Positions 34,039 through 47,762 are shown, counted from the first letter of the stretch. The stretch: 64,000 nucleotides of DNA from Pontederia crassipes (GCA_030549335.1 CM060189.1:49074917-49138916); one strand, 5' to 3'. The notes: a model not told the origin generated them from the letters alone. Numbers and translations are program-made.

Positions 34039-34991
34039 GGTCCAAAACACATCAAGAAGATCAAGACTTCTTAGAAAAATATAGGCAAATACTTATGTTC
34101 ATCCAAGAAGTCATCTTGAGTTCAAAGTTACAAATCTCTCATTTCTTTCTCTCTTACTTTTTATCTGAGGTGCCAAATTATAAAAGAGAGATTGCGGAGT
34201 GTTCTTGTGATATTAAAATAGTTATTTAACTCCTGAGTTAAAAAAGGTTGTGTCTTACCTCTTGAGAGAAGAATAGATGAGTGAAAGCCTTCGAGTGAAA
34301 GAGGTGTGCCTTACCTCTTAAAAAGGAGAAAAGACAAGAGTTGTAAAGGGTTTCTTCCTTGTCTCATTTGGAACAAAGAAAGGATGTTAATAGAATTTTT
34401 TTATGGTTTTGAAGTCGAGAAGTCAAAGCGGAGACATAGACAAAGATGTGGTCGAACCTCGTCAACAAACTATCGTGCATCTTGTGTTTAACTTTTCCTC
34501 TCCCTCTCATTCCTACTTTATTATTAATGTGATATGATTGCTATTGTATTTGTTTAAATATAACGAATCGATTTTAAGCTTCCACAATGATTTTCGTAAA
34601 AATCTTTATTTTCAGTTTACACTACAAAAAAATGGTCAATTAGCGACGAATATTAGCGACTCCAAATACGTCGACGCTAACTCGACGCTAGTAGTGTCCC
34701 ATTAGCGTCTCCATTGGGTCGACAAAATGTGGCGTTACTTACCTCTCAATAGCATCTCTTCAACGTCGTAGTAGCATTGTAAAAAGTCTATGCTAACACT
34801 GGCGCTGTGGCGACACTATTGAGACACTATTGTCACGCGCGTAGGCAAAAAAATGCATAGTAGTTTATAGCATTGTATTGGTGTCGACACTATGTGACGC
34901 TCAATTAGCGTCACAACTATGGGGACACTAATTCGGCGCCAACACAAGAGGCAATATTGTCGTTGACTGCATGCACTATCTTGGCATCAAT

Positions 34992-36930
34992 TGTAACGCC
35001 CCCAAATCACACCCCGTCATGTGGAAGAATACGCTTCGAGGATGCTACGGGTCATCCTTACATGTACATAATATTGACCAAAAATAGGACTTTGACTGGT
35101 CAACTCACATCATATAAAGCAAAAGTCTAATCATCATTAAATAATACTAAAAAGAGTATGACATCTTAAAATGTGAAAGACTAATAAAGAACTTCATATT
35201 AGTCCAAAGGAAAGCTAATACATCAATCTAATATGCAGAAAAGGAAAAACTATCACATGAATCTAAGGGACTCAAGACAACCATGTGCAGCCACCTATGA
35301 GCTCGATCTGTCATCGTTGGTCACCTTCATCATTATGATCTAGTCCTGCATTTACGAACATGCAGGAGAGAACCTCCCTTTGAGTTTTACAACTCAGTAT
35401 GGAAGTAAAATAAATATCATCATAAGATCATGATACTAGACAAGAATCATAAATATAACATCATCATATAAGAGAAAAATAAATCATGATCATAATAGGG
35501 ATAACAGAAGCATGTAAAGGGACATATGAATAAAAAATCGAAAGATCATAAGTAAATCATCATAAAGGGGTGGCAAATAGCCAATCATCATGAGTGAGAA
35601 TCTTTATTCATATGTATTCACCTTTTTCATCATTTTATTATTCATCTTTGAATTATTTGGGGTATATTTCAATCCACGGAGAAGCTTGCCTTAACATGTC
35701 TATCATCATCATAATTGGCCGAACCAGCACATAACTGACCGTAATCAGCTCATAACTGACCGAAGTCAGCCATAACCTAGTCGTCACTAGTCCATCATAA
35801 AAATAAGAGCTCTCCGTTTAATGATTTTCATCTTTTATCTTATAGCTTTTAATTAATCATTATTAAGACTAATCGAGACTACAAGGTGAGATCATGGAGA
35901 GTAAATCAGGGGCATTAATGACATAATTATCATCGCCATTAAGATCTAGAGTATGTACTTGAATCAGGGGTTTAAACGTCATAAGAATAACATAAACCAT
36001 GTCGGAACTCGGGCCGAGTTGGGTGAAACCTAGGCCGAGTTCGTAAGGTCATCAATTTAGAAAAATCAGGACATGGCCCGGGATCGGTTTGGGTTACACC
36101 CAGGCCGGGTTCGTACTTATCAGGTCGTTAGCCAATTCGATGAATCAGTCGACCGCTCGGCACAAGTCATGGCCAAGCGCGACTTCATCATGGATCTGCC
36201 CGAGCCGGGTTGTCATCAACCAAGGTCGGGTTGTTCTTCGTAGCAGAGCTCCGTGCTCGCGACAATGACGAACTCGACCGAGTTCTGTTGTACTCGGTCC
36301 GAGTATGGACCTGCCCGGGTCAATTTGTAGAGAACCCGGGCCGGGTCTGCACTGTGCAGAAACATCGTGGTGAAAACAAAGATTTTCCGATCATCTCTCC
36401 AGCGAGTGCCAACATCAAGAAACATCATAAATCATAGCACTAATACTAGAGATCAACTAGAAGATGCTTCAAGTCTAAAATCAAGATTCTATCATGAATC
36501 TATCATAGTTCCATACATTGTAATTTCTGTCCAAGAAACTATTACTGCAGTCTTCTTCTTCCCCTTCCTCTTCCTCTTCCTCCTCTTCCTTTTCCTCTGC
36601 TCGTTCCTCTCTATTCAGGTGCACATCCAACGGCGTCCGCTCCCTCCGACAAGTCCCCTATATGGCGGCAGCCGTCAAGGATGAGAAGAAATGAATGGCG
36701 CATGAAACGGGGAGAAAAACTACGGCCGGCTCGTGGGAGAAGTAGAAGAGGGCATTTGATTCGTTTGGCCTCTTATTTATAGGGGAAAGATCCGAGTTTC
36801 AATCAGAAACCAACTCCTCCCTGATCTGATCAAATCTAATCTCCAGATTTTATCTTTTCTATTGTTCCCTTTTTATCTTTCTTTTCTTTTCATTTTATTT
36901 TTCTTTTCATGTTATGACTCGAGCGTTACA
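34992..36930 (-). repeat. Gypsy-2 LTR (3' LTR by coding direction)
   Basis: This 1939-bp LTR begins TGTAACGCCCCCAAATCACA and ends GAGCGTTACA. It contains repeated GGGCCGAGTTGGGT/CGGGCCGGGTTCG motifs at 36005-36340 and a pyrimidine-rich tract at 36550-36600. The 75-codon + strand frame at 36210-36437 is also open in the partner LTR, but this follows from common descent. Confidence 0.88.
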
Positions 36931-36976
36931 TCATAAACCCCTTAAAATAAAATTCGTCATCGAATTCAGTCACAAG

Positions 36977-37440
36977 TCAGGACTTACCAAATAGTGTGGG
37001 GAATTCTTTTCGCATTTCAAACTCGAGTTCCCAGATTGCTTCGTCACCTTGATGATGGCTCCAAGCCACCTTAACTAGTGGCACATCCTTGTTGTTGTGA
37101 CGTTGAACATTGGTCTCTAGAATTTGGATGGGTTGCTCCTCATAGGTCAAGTCATCTTTGAGATTTGGTTCTTCATACCTTATAACATTTGCATCATCAT
37201 GCTTATACCTTCGGAGTATCGAAACATGGAAAACATTATGAGCTCGCCCATAGGATGAAGGTAATGCTAGTCTACAAGCACCTTCTCCAACTAGATCGGG
37301 TACCTCAAAAGGACCAACATATCTTCGATTGACCTTCCCTCTTTTACTGAACCTCATCACTTCCTTGGTTGGAGAAACCTTCAGGAGTACTTGATCACCT
37401 GTCTGAAAATTCTGCTCACCTCGTCCTTTATCAGCATAAA
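36977..37440 (-). pseudogene. Gypsy-2 integrase C-terminus with chromodomain-like tail
   Basis: A 127-codon open frame (37360 to 36977) carries FSKRGKVNRRYVGPFEV, HNVFHVSILRRY and a tail with VAWSHHQGDEAIWELE. This is the region where chromoviruses carry a chromodomain that may guide integration to marked chromatin. It is the best preserved segment of the element and has no internal stop. Confidence 0.82.
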
Positions 37441-38400
37441 ACTTCTATCTAGCTTGAGCTACCTTCATCCTCGGTTGTATTAACTTGACTCTTGCTGAGT
37501 ATTCTTCTGTTTGCTTTAGCTCTTCAGCATATGAGAACTACCTTTCACTTACCTCATTCCAGCATGCAGGTGAGTGATAGGGTCTCCCATACATAGCTGT
37601 TATTATAGCAAACTCAATAAGTGGTAGGTGATCATTCCAATTGCCCTACCAATTAAGGGCACAAGCTCTTAACATGTCTTCAACTGTTTGGATGGTTCTC
37701 TCACTTTGACCATTCATTTGCGAATGAAATGTCGTGCTATAATTCAACATCGTTCTAAAAGAGTGTTGCACACTCTTCCAGAATTTGGCTGTGAATCTTA
37801 GATCCCGGTCTGATACTATGGACGTGGGGATCCCATGAAGTTTTGATAATCTCATGAACGTACAGATCCATAAGGCTTTGCACTAACTGCTTGAACTTTA
37901 TATGTAGGAAATGTGCCGACTTCGTTAACCGATCAACTATTACCTATATGGCATCATGTCCTTTCTATGTACGAGGGTAAGCAGGTTATGAAATCCATGG
38001 AAATGTCCTCCCATTTCCACTGTGGTATAGCGATGGATGTGATCTTTCCATAAGGCTTCTGATGTTCCACTTTTACTTGTTGGCAGACCAGGCACTTTTA
38101 AACATACTCAGCAATCTCTCGCTTCATGTCATTCCACCAGAAGGTCCTTTGAACATCTTAGTGCTGCCCAGATGGATCACAAATTTAGACTTATGGCATT
38201 CATCCATTACTTCTCTTTTAAGGGCTTCCACACTTGGGACCCAGAGATGATCTCTGTACCTAATCCCACCATCTGTTGAGAGCTTGAAATCTTCTTCTTC
38301 TTTCTTGCATCTTCCTAACATCTTTGCATACTCAGGATCTTGGGTCTGATCCTTAACAAGTCTGTCCATCAGATTCATATGTAACTAATGCATCATCAAT
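37441..38400 (-). pseudogene. Gypsy-2 integrase zinc-binding and core domains
   Basis: The N-terminal zinc-binding region lies at about 38124-38378 (WVPSVEALKREVMDECHKS then HLGSTKMF). The core occurs at 37646-37855 with GIPTSIVSDRDLRFTAKFW and FHSQMNGQSERTIQTVEDML, including the Asp of the DDE triad. Stops and frameshifts occur between these blocks (for example near 37870-38120). Confidence 0.82.
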
Positions 38401-39833
38401 ACCGCTTCGTTCCTCCCAGGTCTTGGATTCCACAAGCCCAGTTCCTTCATCGTCCTATACATACCCATCATCATGTGAGCTATGAGCCTTTCCACTTGCA
38501 ACTGAGTGCATCTGCAACTAAGTTCGCCTTACCAGGATGGTAATTAATGGAGAACTCATAATTCTTCGAGAATTCCATTCATTTTCGTTGTCGCATGTTG
38601 AGGTCTCGCTGAGAGAAGACGTACTTGAGGCTCTTGTGGTCAGTAAATACCTCGAATTGTACTCCATAAATGTAGTGTCGCCCAAATCTTCAATGTGAAG
38701 GCTACCGCTGCCAATTCAAGATCATGAGTTGGGTAATTCACCTCATGCTTTTTCAACTGCCTAGATGCATATGCGACTACTTTACCATGTTGTATGAGTA
38801 CGCATTCCAATCTTGTACCGCAAGAATCACTGTACACCATGTACCCCTTTGTACCCTTCGGAATGGTGAGTATGGGCGTAGTGGTCAACCTGGACTTCAA
38901 TTCATTAAAACTATCTTCACATTTCTGTGTCCATATATACTTTACACCCTTCTTCGTTAGGTTCGTCAAGGGAGATGTAATCTTTGAATAAGTCCTTGAT
39001 GAACCTACGATAATAACTTGCCAATCCGAGGAAGCTACGAATTTCGGTGGCACGCTTTGGCCTTGGCCAGTGAGATACTGCTTCTAACTTGGAAGGATAC
39101 ATAGAAATGCCCTTCAGTGAGATTGTGTGTCCAAGGAATACAATCCGATCAAGCCAGAACTCACACTTCGATAGCTCATCATATATCTTGTGTTGCTTTA
39201 ACTTCTCCAACACAATCTTCATATGTTCCTTGTGTTGTTCTGAGTTTTTCAAATAAATTAGATATCATCTACGAAGATGATGATAAACTGATTCAAGTAC
39301 GATCTGAACACTCGATTCATGAGATGCATAAAAGCTGCAGGGGCGTTCGTCAAACCAATATGCATCACTAAAAATTCATATTGATCGTACCTTGATCGAA
39401 AAGCTGTCTTCTGTACATCTTCATCGGCAACTCTAAGCTGATGGTACCCGCTTCATAAATCAATCTTGGAGAATACCGCGACATTGGATAACTAGCTGAA
39501 GAGATCGTCGATCCGCGATAACGACTACTTGTTCTTTATTGTGGCTTTGTTCAACATTCGGTAGTCAATGCACAATCTTAGAGAGTCATCCTTCTTCTTG
39601 ATAAAAAGCACTGGTGCACCCCAAGGAATTGGCCCGGTAAACCCCTTGTCTAAAAGTTCCTGAATTTACTTCTTCAGTTCATGCATCTCGGCTGATGCCA
39701 TCTTGTAAAGGGCCTTTGAGATTGGGGTAGTTCCTGGGAGGAGATCGATACGAAAATCAACCTCTCGTCGTGGTGGTAATCCGGAGATGTCTTCAAGAAA
39801 GACATTCAAAAATTCCCAAACTACATCCAGTTG
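38401..39833 (-). pseudogene. Gypsy-2 reverse transcriptase and RNase H
   Basis: RT blocks on the - strand are LDKGF near 39640, [14 protein letters not shown] near 39580-39620, [14 protein letters not shown] near 39545-39575, and the catalytic FIIIFVDD near 39255-39285, directly followed by a stop. The thumb (KCEFWLDRIVFLGHTISLKG) is at about 39110-39180. RNase H starts at about 38920 with [16 protein letters not shown] and contains [20 protein letters not shown] and [11 protein letters not shown]. It has several frame breaks and cannot yield a working polymerase as written. Confidence 0.85.
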
Positions 39834-40340
39834 TTATAGTTGAGTTGTTGGGCCATCCATCTTCATCACACTTGCAAGAAATCCTCTACATCCCTTTTGT
39901 ATTATCTTCTCTGCCTTCATAGCAATTATAATAACTTTTCCTTTTTTGCATGTGGTACCTCGAATCATTGCTTTGCATTCGCCTTGGGTACCAATGATTA
40001 CTTTCTTTTTCTTGCATAGGACAACTACGTCATGGTAGGATAGACAATCCATACCAAGAATCAGGTCGTAGTCCGTCATTAGAATTACTATCAGATATGT
40101 AGAGAAATTCTTACCTTGTATCACCACCAGTATCTCAAGAAGGTACTTTATGGCATAGAGCATTCTCATAGGAGTAATTATCTCCATAAGGTGACTTATA
40201 TCATGTAGAGGTAAACTTCAAGTAATAGCACAGTCTCTAGATGTAAAAGAATGCGATGCACTCGAATCAAATAAAACTGTAGTAGCAAGACTGACTATGA
40301 ATAGTGTACCTCTAATGACCTTGGCGTCGCCAGCACTGCA
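39834..40340 (-). pseudogene. Gypsy-2 aspartic protease
   Basis: The - strand frame upstream of 40187 carries a VLFDS active-site trace near 40265-40295 (the Gly is not preserved). Then MTDYDLILGMDCLSYHD, a hallmark of gypsy proteases, follows within 40187-39834. The C-terminal stretch (KKKKVIIGTQGECKAMIRG) matches the same part of gypsy-1. Confidence 0.75.
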
Positions 40341-41660
40341 TCTTCTTCCAGGTGGAAGACTCTTCCCCGTACCATATTATTCCTACCTCTTGCGTCACGC
40401 GGAGCTGGGGCGGGATCATCCTTATTTTTGGTAGGACAATCACGAATGAAATGTCCTTACTGACCACAATGCAAGCAGACTTCTGCCTTCATTCTACATT
40501 CCCCAATATGAAATCTCATGCAGTGTGGGTAGGCACCAGCACCCTGAACCTGCTATTGAGGTTGTTGTGGCTACTGACATTGGGGCTACAAAAGGTTATA
40601 CATTAACCTACTTCATCATAAACTTCTTAACTTCATATTCATCGTCTTTACCTGACGCTAGGGTTGTTGCTGACGGTTAGCATCACGAGGCTCATATGGC
40701 CTCGCCCTGTTATCCCGATGTTGGTTCCTACGGTCAAGTGCCCCTCGATTTTGATGACAATCATTCCAGCGAGATTGGTTCTGTGCAGAGGGCTGCATGG
40801 GGGCCTTTCCTTTCACATACTTAACTTCCTTCAGTTTTCTCACGTAGTTCCTCTCCATAGTAGTCGCCAGTTCTACTATCAGACTCAGATTTGCGCATTA
40901 GCCTGCTAAAATGTTAGCCCTGATGGTCTAATTCAGACCTTGGCAAAAGTGGTCTGCCTTCTGTCTGTCGCTCATCTTGAGAGTATTGTACCTCTCCAAA
41001 TGAACGAATTGAACATGGTACTGGGCCACGGTCATCTAATCTTGCCTCAGTTGTAAGAACTCCCTCTGCTTCAGCGCACACTGGTACTATGGGAAATAGC
41101 GTGCCTCAAAAGCTTCACGGAAACGTTCCCAAGGGATAACATTCTTGCTTTCATACCGGGTGTCCATCATAGTCCTCCACCAGTCCAAAACGTCATAAGT
41201 TAAAACATTGTTGGCGAACAGGACCGTCTTATCTTCGCCATAGTTCATTTGTTGCATCTTTTCCTTTATAGTCCGCAACCATCTATCAGCTTTGTCGAAT
41301 TTGCTCAAGCCATCATACTCTAGAGGTGCAACTTCATGAATGCTTGAATAGTGTCCTTAGAGGACACTGGTGGCACGGCCAAGGGTTGTACAGACAGAGG
41401 CGTATGAAAGGAAGCTGAAGTGATGTTGTCATAATTGGTGCAATCTGGACCGATGGCGTTAGTACTAATGCAGGTTGAATTGTTGGTGCCCGTGATGGTG
41501 GGGGTTGCACCAGTGGAGACTGAACTGTTGGCTCTACTGCACGAGCCTGACTCATTTGGACCTCACTCTGGTCCGTTCCCTCTTGTCGCGGGTTCATAGT
41601 CCCGCCACTACCTCGAGGTCATCTCTGACCCCAACCTCGACTAGCAATAGCGCGGGGTGG
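40341..41660 (-). pseudogene. Gypsy-2 gag
   Basis: From N- to C-terminus on the - strand there are three parts. A Pro/Gln-rich leader lies at 41597-41334 (MNPRQEGTDQSEVQMSQ). The capsid-like retrotransposon gag domain follows at 41308-41087 (KADRWLRTIKEKMQQMNYG, then WWRTMMDTRYE and FEARYFP). A basic Arg/Gln/Asn-rich nucleic-acid-binding region lies at 40858-40658. A zinc-knuckle-like Cys/His region is suggested near 40440-40520. Stops and frame changes separate the parts. Confidence 0.8.
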
Positions 41661-41825
41661 AGGCATCTATATCATCATACATCATAACATTTAGAAACAT
41701 TACACATCTTAGGAGATCAAATAAACTTATTTGACTTCAGGTGACACGGTGACTGCTCCTGGCACTTGCACGTGGACCATACATCATACATTAGGACATG
41801 AGAATGCCCTAACTTTAGGCTCTAC

Positions 41826-43713
41826 TGTAACGCCACCAGATCGCACCCCGTCACGTGGCAGAATACGCTTCGAGGATGCTACAGGTCATCCTCATGTGTA
41901 CATAATATTGATAAAAAATAAGACTTTGACTAGTCAACTCACATCATATAAAGTAGAAGTCTAATCATCATTAAATAATGCTAAAAAGAGTACTACATCT
42001 TAAAATGCAGAAGACTACTAAAGAACTTCATATGAGTACAAATGAAAGCTAATACATCAATCTCATATGCGGAAAAAGAAAAACTATCACATGAACCTAA
42101 GGGACTCAAGACACCCATGTGCAGCCACTTACGAGCTCGATCTGTCACCATTGGTCACCTTCAACATTATGACCTAGTCCTGCATTTACAAACATGTAGG
42201 GGAGAACTCCCTATGAGTTTTACAACTCAGTATGGTAGTAAGATAAATTTCATCATAAGATCATGATACTAGATAAGAATCATAAAGATAACATCATCAT
42301 ATAAAGAAGAGTAAATCATGATCTTAATAGGGATAACAGAAGCATGTAAAGGGACATATGAATAAAAGATTGAAAGATCATAAGTAAATCATCATAAAAG
42401 GGTGGCAAATAGCCAATCATCATGAGTGAGAATCTTTATTCATATGTGTTCATCTTGTTCATCATATTATTATTCATCTTTAACTTATTTGGAGTATATT
42501 TCAACCCATGGGGAGGCCTGCCTCAATCCATCCATCATCATCATCATCATCATAGTCAGCCCATAACTGGTCGTCACCAGTCCATCATAAAAGTAAGAGC
42601 TCTCCATTTAATAATTTTCGTCTTTTATCTTGCAACTTTTAATTAATCATTATTAAGACATAATCGAGACTACAAGGTGAGATCATGGAGAGTAAATCAG
42701 GGGTATTAACGACATAATTATCATCGTCATTAAGATCTGGAGTATGCACTTGAATCAGGGGTTTAATCATCATAAAAATAGCATAAACCGTGTTAGAACC
42801 CGGGCTGAGTTGGGTGGAACCCGGGCTGAGTTTTTAAGGTCATCAATTTAGAAAAATCAGGACATGGCTCGGGCCAGGTTTGGGTCACACCAGGGCCGGG
42901 TTCGTACTTATCAGGTCGGTCGACCGTTCGACGAATCGGTCGACCACTCGACAAAATTCGCCGTCTAGCGCAACTTCATCGTGGATCTGTCGGTTGGGTT
43001 GTCATCAACCCGGGTCGGGTTGTTCTTCATCGCAGAGCTTCGTGCTTGCGACAATGGTGGACTCAGTCGAGTTCCGTCGAACTCAGTCCGAATATGGACC
43101 TGCCCGGATCGAGTTGCAGAGAACCCGGGCCAGGTCTGCACTGCGCAGAAACATCGTGACGGAAATAGAGATTTTCTGATCATCTCTCCGGTGATTGCTG
43201 ACATCAAGCAACACCATAAATCATAGCACTAATGCTAGAGATCAACTAGAACATGCTTTAAATCTAAAACCAAGATTCTATCATGAATTTATTTTAGTTC
43301 CATACCTTGTAGTTTCTGTCCAAGAAATTATTATTGCAGTCTTCTTCTTCCCCTTCCCCTTCCTCTTCCTCCTCTTCCTCTACCTGTTCCTCTTAGTTCA
43401 GGTGTGTGTCCAGCGGCGTCCACTCCCTCCGGCATGTCCCCTATTTGGAGGCAGCCGTCAAGGACGAGAAGAAATGAAGGGCACACAAAATGAGGAGGAA
43501 AACTAAGGCCGGTTCGTGGGAGAAGTAAAAGAGGTCGTTTGATTCGTTTAGCCTCTTATTTATAGGGGAAAGATCTGAGTTTCAATCAGAAACCAACTCC
43601 TCCCTGATCTGATCAAATCTAATCTCCAGATTGTATCTTTTATGTTGTTCCCTTTTTACCTTTCTTTTATTTTCATTTTATTTTTCTTTTTATGTTATGA
43701 CTCGAGCATTACA
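41826..43713 (-). repeat. Gypsy-2 LTR (5' LTR by coding direction)
   Basis: This 1888-bp LTR begins TGTAACGCCACCAGATCGCA and ends GAGCATTACA. It lacks a stretch of about 40 bp that the other LTR has near 35710-35770 and carries a short CAT repeat there (about 42536-42552). The expected primer-binding site next to 41826 is not clear; only AGAGCC remains of a Met-tRNA-type site. Confidence 0.85.
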
Positions 43714-44019
43714 TCGACATTGTGAGGCGCTTTATTAGCATCTCAAAGATTGCGACGCAAAAAGGAGCAATATTGGCATCGACAATGTGCGCTTTATTGG
43801 CGTCAACATACTATGATGCTAAGTTTGCGTCTCATATGTGGTGACGCTAATTCGGGCACAAACATCGCAATATTGAGATGCCTAGTATGTCAGGTGCTAA
43901 GGCGACGCGATGTCGTCAAAGATGTGTCGAGAAACACATACAACGCTAAATTGGCGCTATCTTGATGCTACTCCATCGCCGATGTGTTTTAAGGATATAT
44001 ATGTTAATTAAGAAATAGA

Positions 44020-44300
44020 TTAACTATATGTTATCTATATTTGTATATATGTTATCTATTTTGACGCTAATTTATAACCCCATATATATTACTATATATA
44101 TTATCTATACTATACCTTCGACATATGTATTCCTACATCATATGTGTGTTACTTATATATGTATTCCTAAATATATATTTGTTACCTATATTATATATGT
44201 TACTTATGCATACAATATATATCATCTCTTAATTATAGATATGTATATTTTTATATTCCTAATCATGGAATTATGATGGTTGAATTAAGTGACATTATTA
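44020..44300. other. TA-rich spacer inside CACTA B
   Basis: An AT-rich stretch with many TATATAT and ATATGT words lies between two blocks of subterminal repeats. Its open frame on the + strand is low-complexity. No function is assigned. Confidence 0.4.
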
Positions 44301-44519
44301 CAAAATATCTCATATTTAGCACCACCGTAGAGATGCAATAGCGTCAAACTCTTGCCACACTAGCGCTGCAGTTATAGTTGACACTACCGAGGCACTACTT
44401 GCATCATTTTAGTGTCACAAAATTCAGACGCCAATCAACATCCCATGTTTGCGACAGCACTTCGGCGCTAGATGGTCGCTAATTTAGTTTAGCGACTCAT
44501 TAGCATCTCTGATGCCCGA

Positions 44520-44930
44520 CATACTTTCTCGACCGACCCCGATGCCCATTGCTTCGACGCCCGGCACCTTGCTTCTCCATCACCCGACACACTTGCTCCG
44601 CCGCTGCCCAACGCCTATGCTTCTCCGACGCTCGACGCATTTTCTCCGCCCTACTGCTTCGGCCCCCGACTGCTCCGACCATCGGCCATTGCTCTGAGCA
44701 CCGGCCTACTTGCTACGCCGCCACCACTCCGGCTTGCTCTAGCCCCCCACTGCTCCGACCGTCGGCCTTTGTTCTGATGCTTCATGCATTGCTTCTTCGA
44801 CGTCTGACGCATTTGCTACGCCCTACTGCTTTGTGTGCCCATTGCTCTCCCCCCCATTGCTCCGACCATCGGCCAGTGCTCCAACCAAGGCCTCAGTGCA
44901 AAGGAGCCCTCACGGTATGTTTGAATCTAT
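44520..44930 (+). repeat. GC-rich block with repeated motif, CACTA B 5' region
   Basis: The motif TGCTCCGACCATCGGCCA or close variants occurs at about 44671, 44751 and 44860, along with repeated GCTTCTCCGACGC-like words. It lies between the left subterminal repeats and the TNP2 remnant, so it may be promoter or leader sequence of the transposase transcript. Translations give only Arg/Pro/Ser-rich frames. Confidence 0.5.
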
Positions 44931-46934
44931 GAACTTTTTTCTTCTAGTTAGAAATTACATCAGGAGAACTTGTATACCTATCAATCTAGATCCGAGTTCA
45001 TGATAAGGGACGATTGGAATTTTCCTTACTCCTTCCTCAAGAGTCTTCTAGCACTCATCATTGTTTTGTTGGCCAGACTGCAAGGGAAGAACGACATAGA
45101 GAAGAAGGAGTGCACGAACAACTGAGGCAAGAAGATCACGAAAAGAGGTGGGTGAACGGAATCCTTTCAATAATCGTTCATTAGATTTAATTTGATGAGG
45201 ATCGAATCTTATCTGTCCACGTTCATGTGATTATGAACATATTATGATTTAGATGAATGAATCTTGTGCTTGATTTAACACTTGTTTTGCAACCATTTTC
45301 TTCTTATGTATGATTGGTATGTTGATTTGGTGTTCTGAATGGTTTAATTATGATTTGTAATATGACTGTTAAATCAACATAGAAGTAGATAGTTTCGTTT
45401 TCTTTCTATATAGGCATAACCCAACCTGGGTTCATCATGAACCTGACTAGCGTCTGCGGAACCCATCCTGAGTCATCACAGACACGGCCCGGGTTAGCGG
45501 AAGCAACACCCTGAATTCGATGCCTCCAAGTCATTTGATGGGACAAGAAGTGTTAGAGCAAGTAAACAAACTTAATGAAGTCTCATTCGGGTTGAAGGCC
45601 GGTTCTTACAAGCAAATTGGGTTTGGAGATGCCTTATTGGTCTTCAAACTTCGTACGACATAACTTGGACATCATGCATATGGAAAAGAATGTATTTGAC
45701 AACATCTTCAACACTATTATGGATGTTAAAGGAAGAACAAAAGATAGCATACAAGCGTGTGAAAACATGAAATGTATATACAGGAGACCAGAGCTAGATA
45801 TCATTTATCTTCAAAATGGTAAATGTAAAAAGTCAAAAGCTACTTACGTCTTGGACAATGATCAAAGAAAAGTAGTTTTCGAATGGGTCAAGCAATTGAA
45901 ATTTCTCGACGGATATGCATCAAACATATCACATTGTTTTAACTTAGAAAATGCGAAGATAAGAGTCATGATTGCCATATTTTTATGCAAATGTTGTTTC
46001 TAATCGCCTTCAAAGAACTTTTGCCAAAGGACATCTGGAAAATTTTAACAGAGTTATCTATGTTCTTTAAAGAGCTTTGTACATTCACCATTTGGGAAGA
46101 AGACATATCTCGGTTAGAGTCTTCTATTGTGATTACTATATGCAAGGCTGAGAAGATATTTCCACATTCTTTCTTTGATATGATGAAGCACTTGATTGTA
46201 CATCTTCCATATGAAATAAAAGTTGCAGGCCCAGTTCAATATCAGTGGATGTATCCTTTCGAAGGGTGCATATTATATTTGAAAAGGAAGGCTAAGAATA
46301 AGGTGAAGATCGAAGGCTCTATATGCGAAGCAAATTTCATTGAGGATGTGTCAAACTTCACTTCAATGTACTTTGAGTCACACGTACAATCACGACACAT
46401 GCAAGTTCTAAGAAATGATGACGGGTGAAGAAGAGGTTAACATAAATGCTTTATCCATCTTCAAGTACCCATGTCATCTTCTTCGTACAAGATGTAAAGT
46501 TGTGTTGAGTGACAGAGATCTCACTTTCATTGAGAATTATGTTTTTGTAAATTGTAGTGAAGCGACGTCGTATCTCAAGTAAGACTATTTATTTAAATAT
46601 GTTATAAAATTTAAAATTCATTATTGCTACTTGATTTCATTATTTATAAATTTAGAAAAGTTGAAGAATTATAGTGAGAAATCAATCTGTTAATTTCAGA
46701 CGATGAATTATTGAAACTACGAGATGAATATTTTATCGATTGGTTGAGATATGAAGTGATAATACTTTACAATTATTCGCAATTAATACTATTATTTATA
46801 ACTTTTAATTAATATTTAGTTATTTTTCTTGTAGGTTATTAATGGCTCTATCACAGATTTAAAAATTCGAGATTTGGGTCATGGACTAAAGAAACAGGTT
46901 TTTAGCTACTGTGACGTCATAGTTAATGGATATA

Positions 46935-47712
46935 CACTACAAAAAAATCGCCATTTTCCGACGGATAGAAATCCGTCGTAATTTGCGATGGATTTTGCGA
47001 CGAAAATATTTCTATCAGAATTTCTGACGATTACAACCGTCGAAAATGAAAATAATAAATTATGTAATTTGTTATATTATTATTTTATTTTTGACGATTA
47101 GAAACATCGATATTTCCGATGAATATCCATCTGTCGCAATTTTCGATGGATTTTTCGACGAAAATGAAAATAATAAATTATATAATTTGTTATATTATTA
47201 TTTTATTTTTCGATGATTATCGATATTTCCGACACATATCCATCCGTCGCAATTTCTGACGGATTTTTCGACGGTTGCAACCGTCGGAAATAAAAATAAT
47301 AAATTATGTGATTTGTTATATTATTATTTTATTTTTCGACGATTAGGAACGTCGATATTTCCAACGGATATCCATCCGTCGTAATTTTTGACGATTGTAA
47401 CCGTCGGTAAATGTATAATAATATAATATGAGGAGTATTTTATTAATATAATTACCGACAGTCCAAACCGTCATAGATTTCGATGGTTTCGACAGTCGGT
47501 AATAATTAGCGATAGTTCAAACCGTCGGTAAAAAAATATTATAAATAACTAAATATAGTATTTTATTTTTATAATTAAATAACTTTCGACGGTCACAACC
47601 ATCGGTAACTTTAAAAATAATTAATATTTACTTTTTCAACGATCGGAACCGTCGGTAATTAAAATTTGATTATCCCACTTTTTTTCTGTTTTTCCGCTTT
47701 CTCATCTTTCCA

Positions 47713-47762
<50 letters not shown>

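Larger units (their letters stand above)
32917..34619 (+). mobile_element. Copia-type solo LTR, left part (split by CACTA B)
   Basis: It starts TGTTGGAGTAAAG and aligns with the LTR at 63147-64000 in its start, its TATA region (TTATAAAAGG at about 34029) and its R-U5-like part (TTACCTCTTGAGAGAAGAA, CGAACCTCGTCAACAA). The CACTA B insertion interrupts it at 34619. The last bases (AACA, 51679-51682) appear on the far side, giving TGTT...AACA ends. No primer-binding site or coding region follows, so it looks like a solo LTR. Its 5-bp flanks (CCCTA and TCTTA) match poorly, so the exact end is uncertain. Confidence 0.65.
34992..43713 (-). mobile_element. Gypsy-2: full-length chromovirus-type LTR retrotransposon
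   Basis: LTRs at 34992-36930 and 41826-43713 share TGTAACGCC...TTACA ends and are about 89% identical over the first 235 bp by eye. The coding order on the - strand is gag, protease, RT, RNase H, integrase, chromodomain-like C-terminus. The integrase tail (HNVFHVSILRRY, DDLTYEEQPIQIL, PLVKVAWSHH, then IWELE) resembles the Tekay/Del group of chromoviruses as I recall it. The flanks TCAAT and TCGAC are a poor 5-bp match, perhaps an eroded target duplication. The insertion lies in the left subterminal repeats of CACTA B. Confidence 0.88.

Noticed and set aside
36210..43226. Similar 75-81-codon frames in both gypsy-2 LTRs
   Set aside because: LTRs are duplicates by origin, so shared open frames are expected. 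No domain or start context supports an LTR gene.
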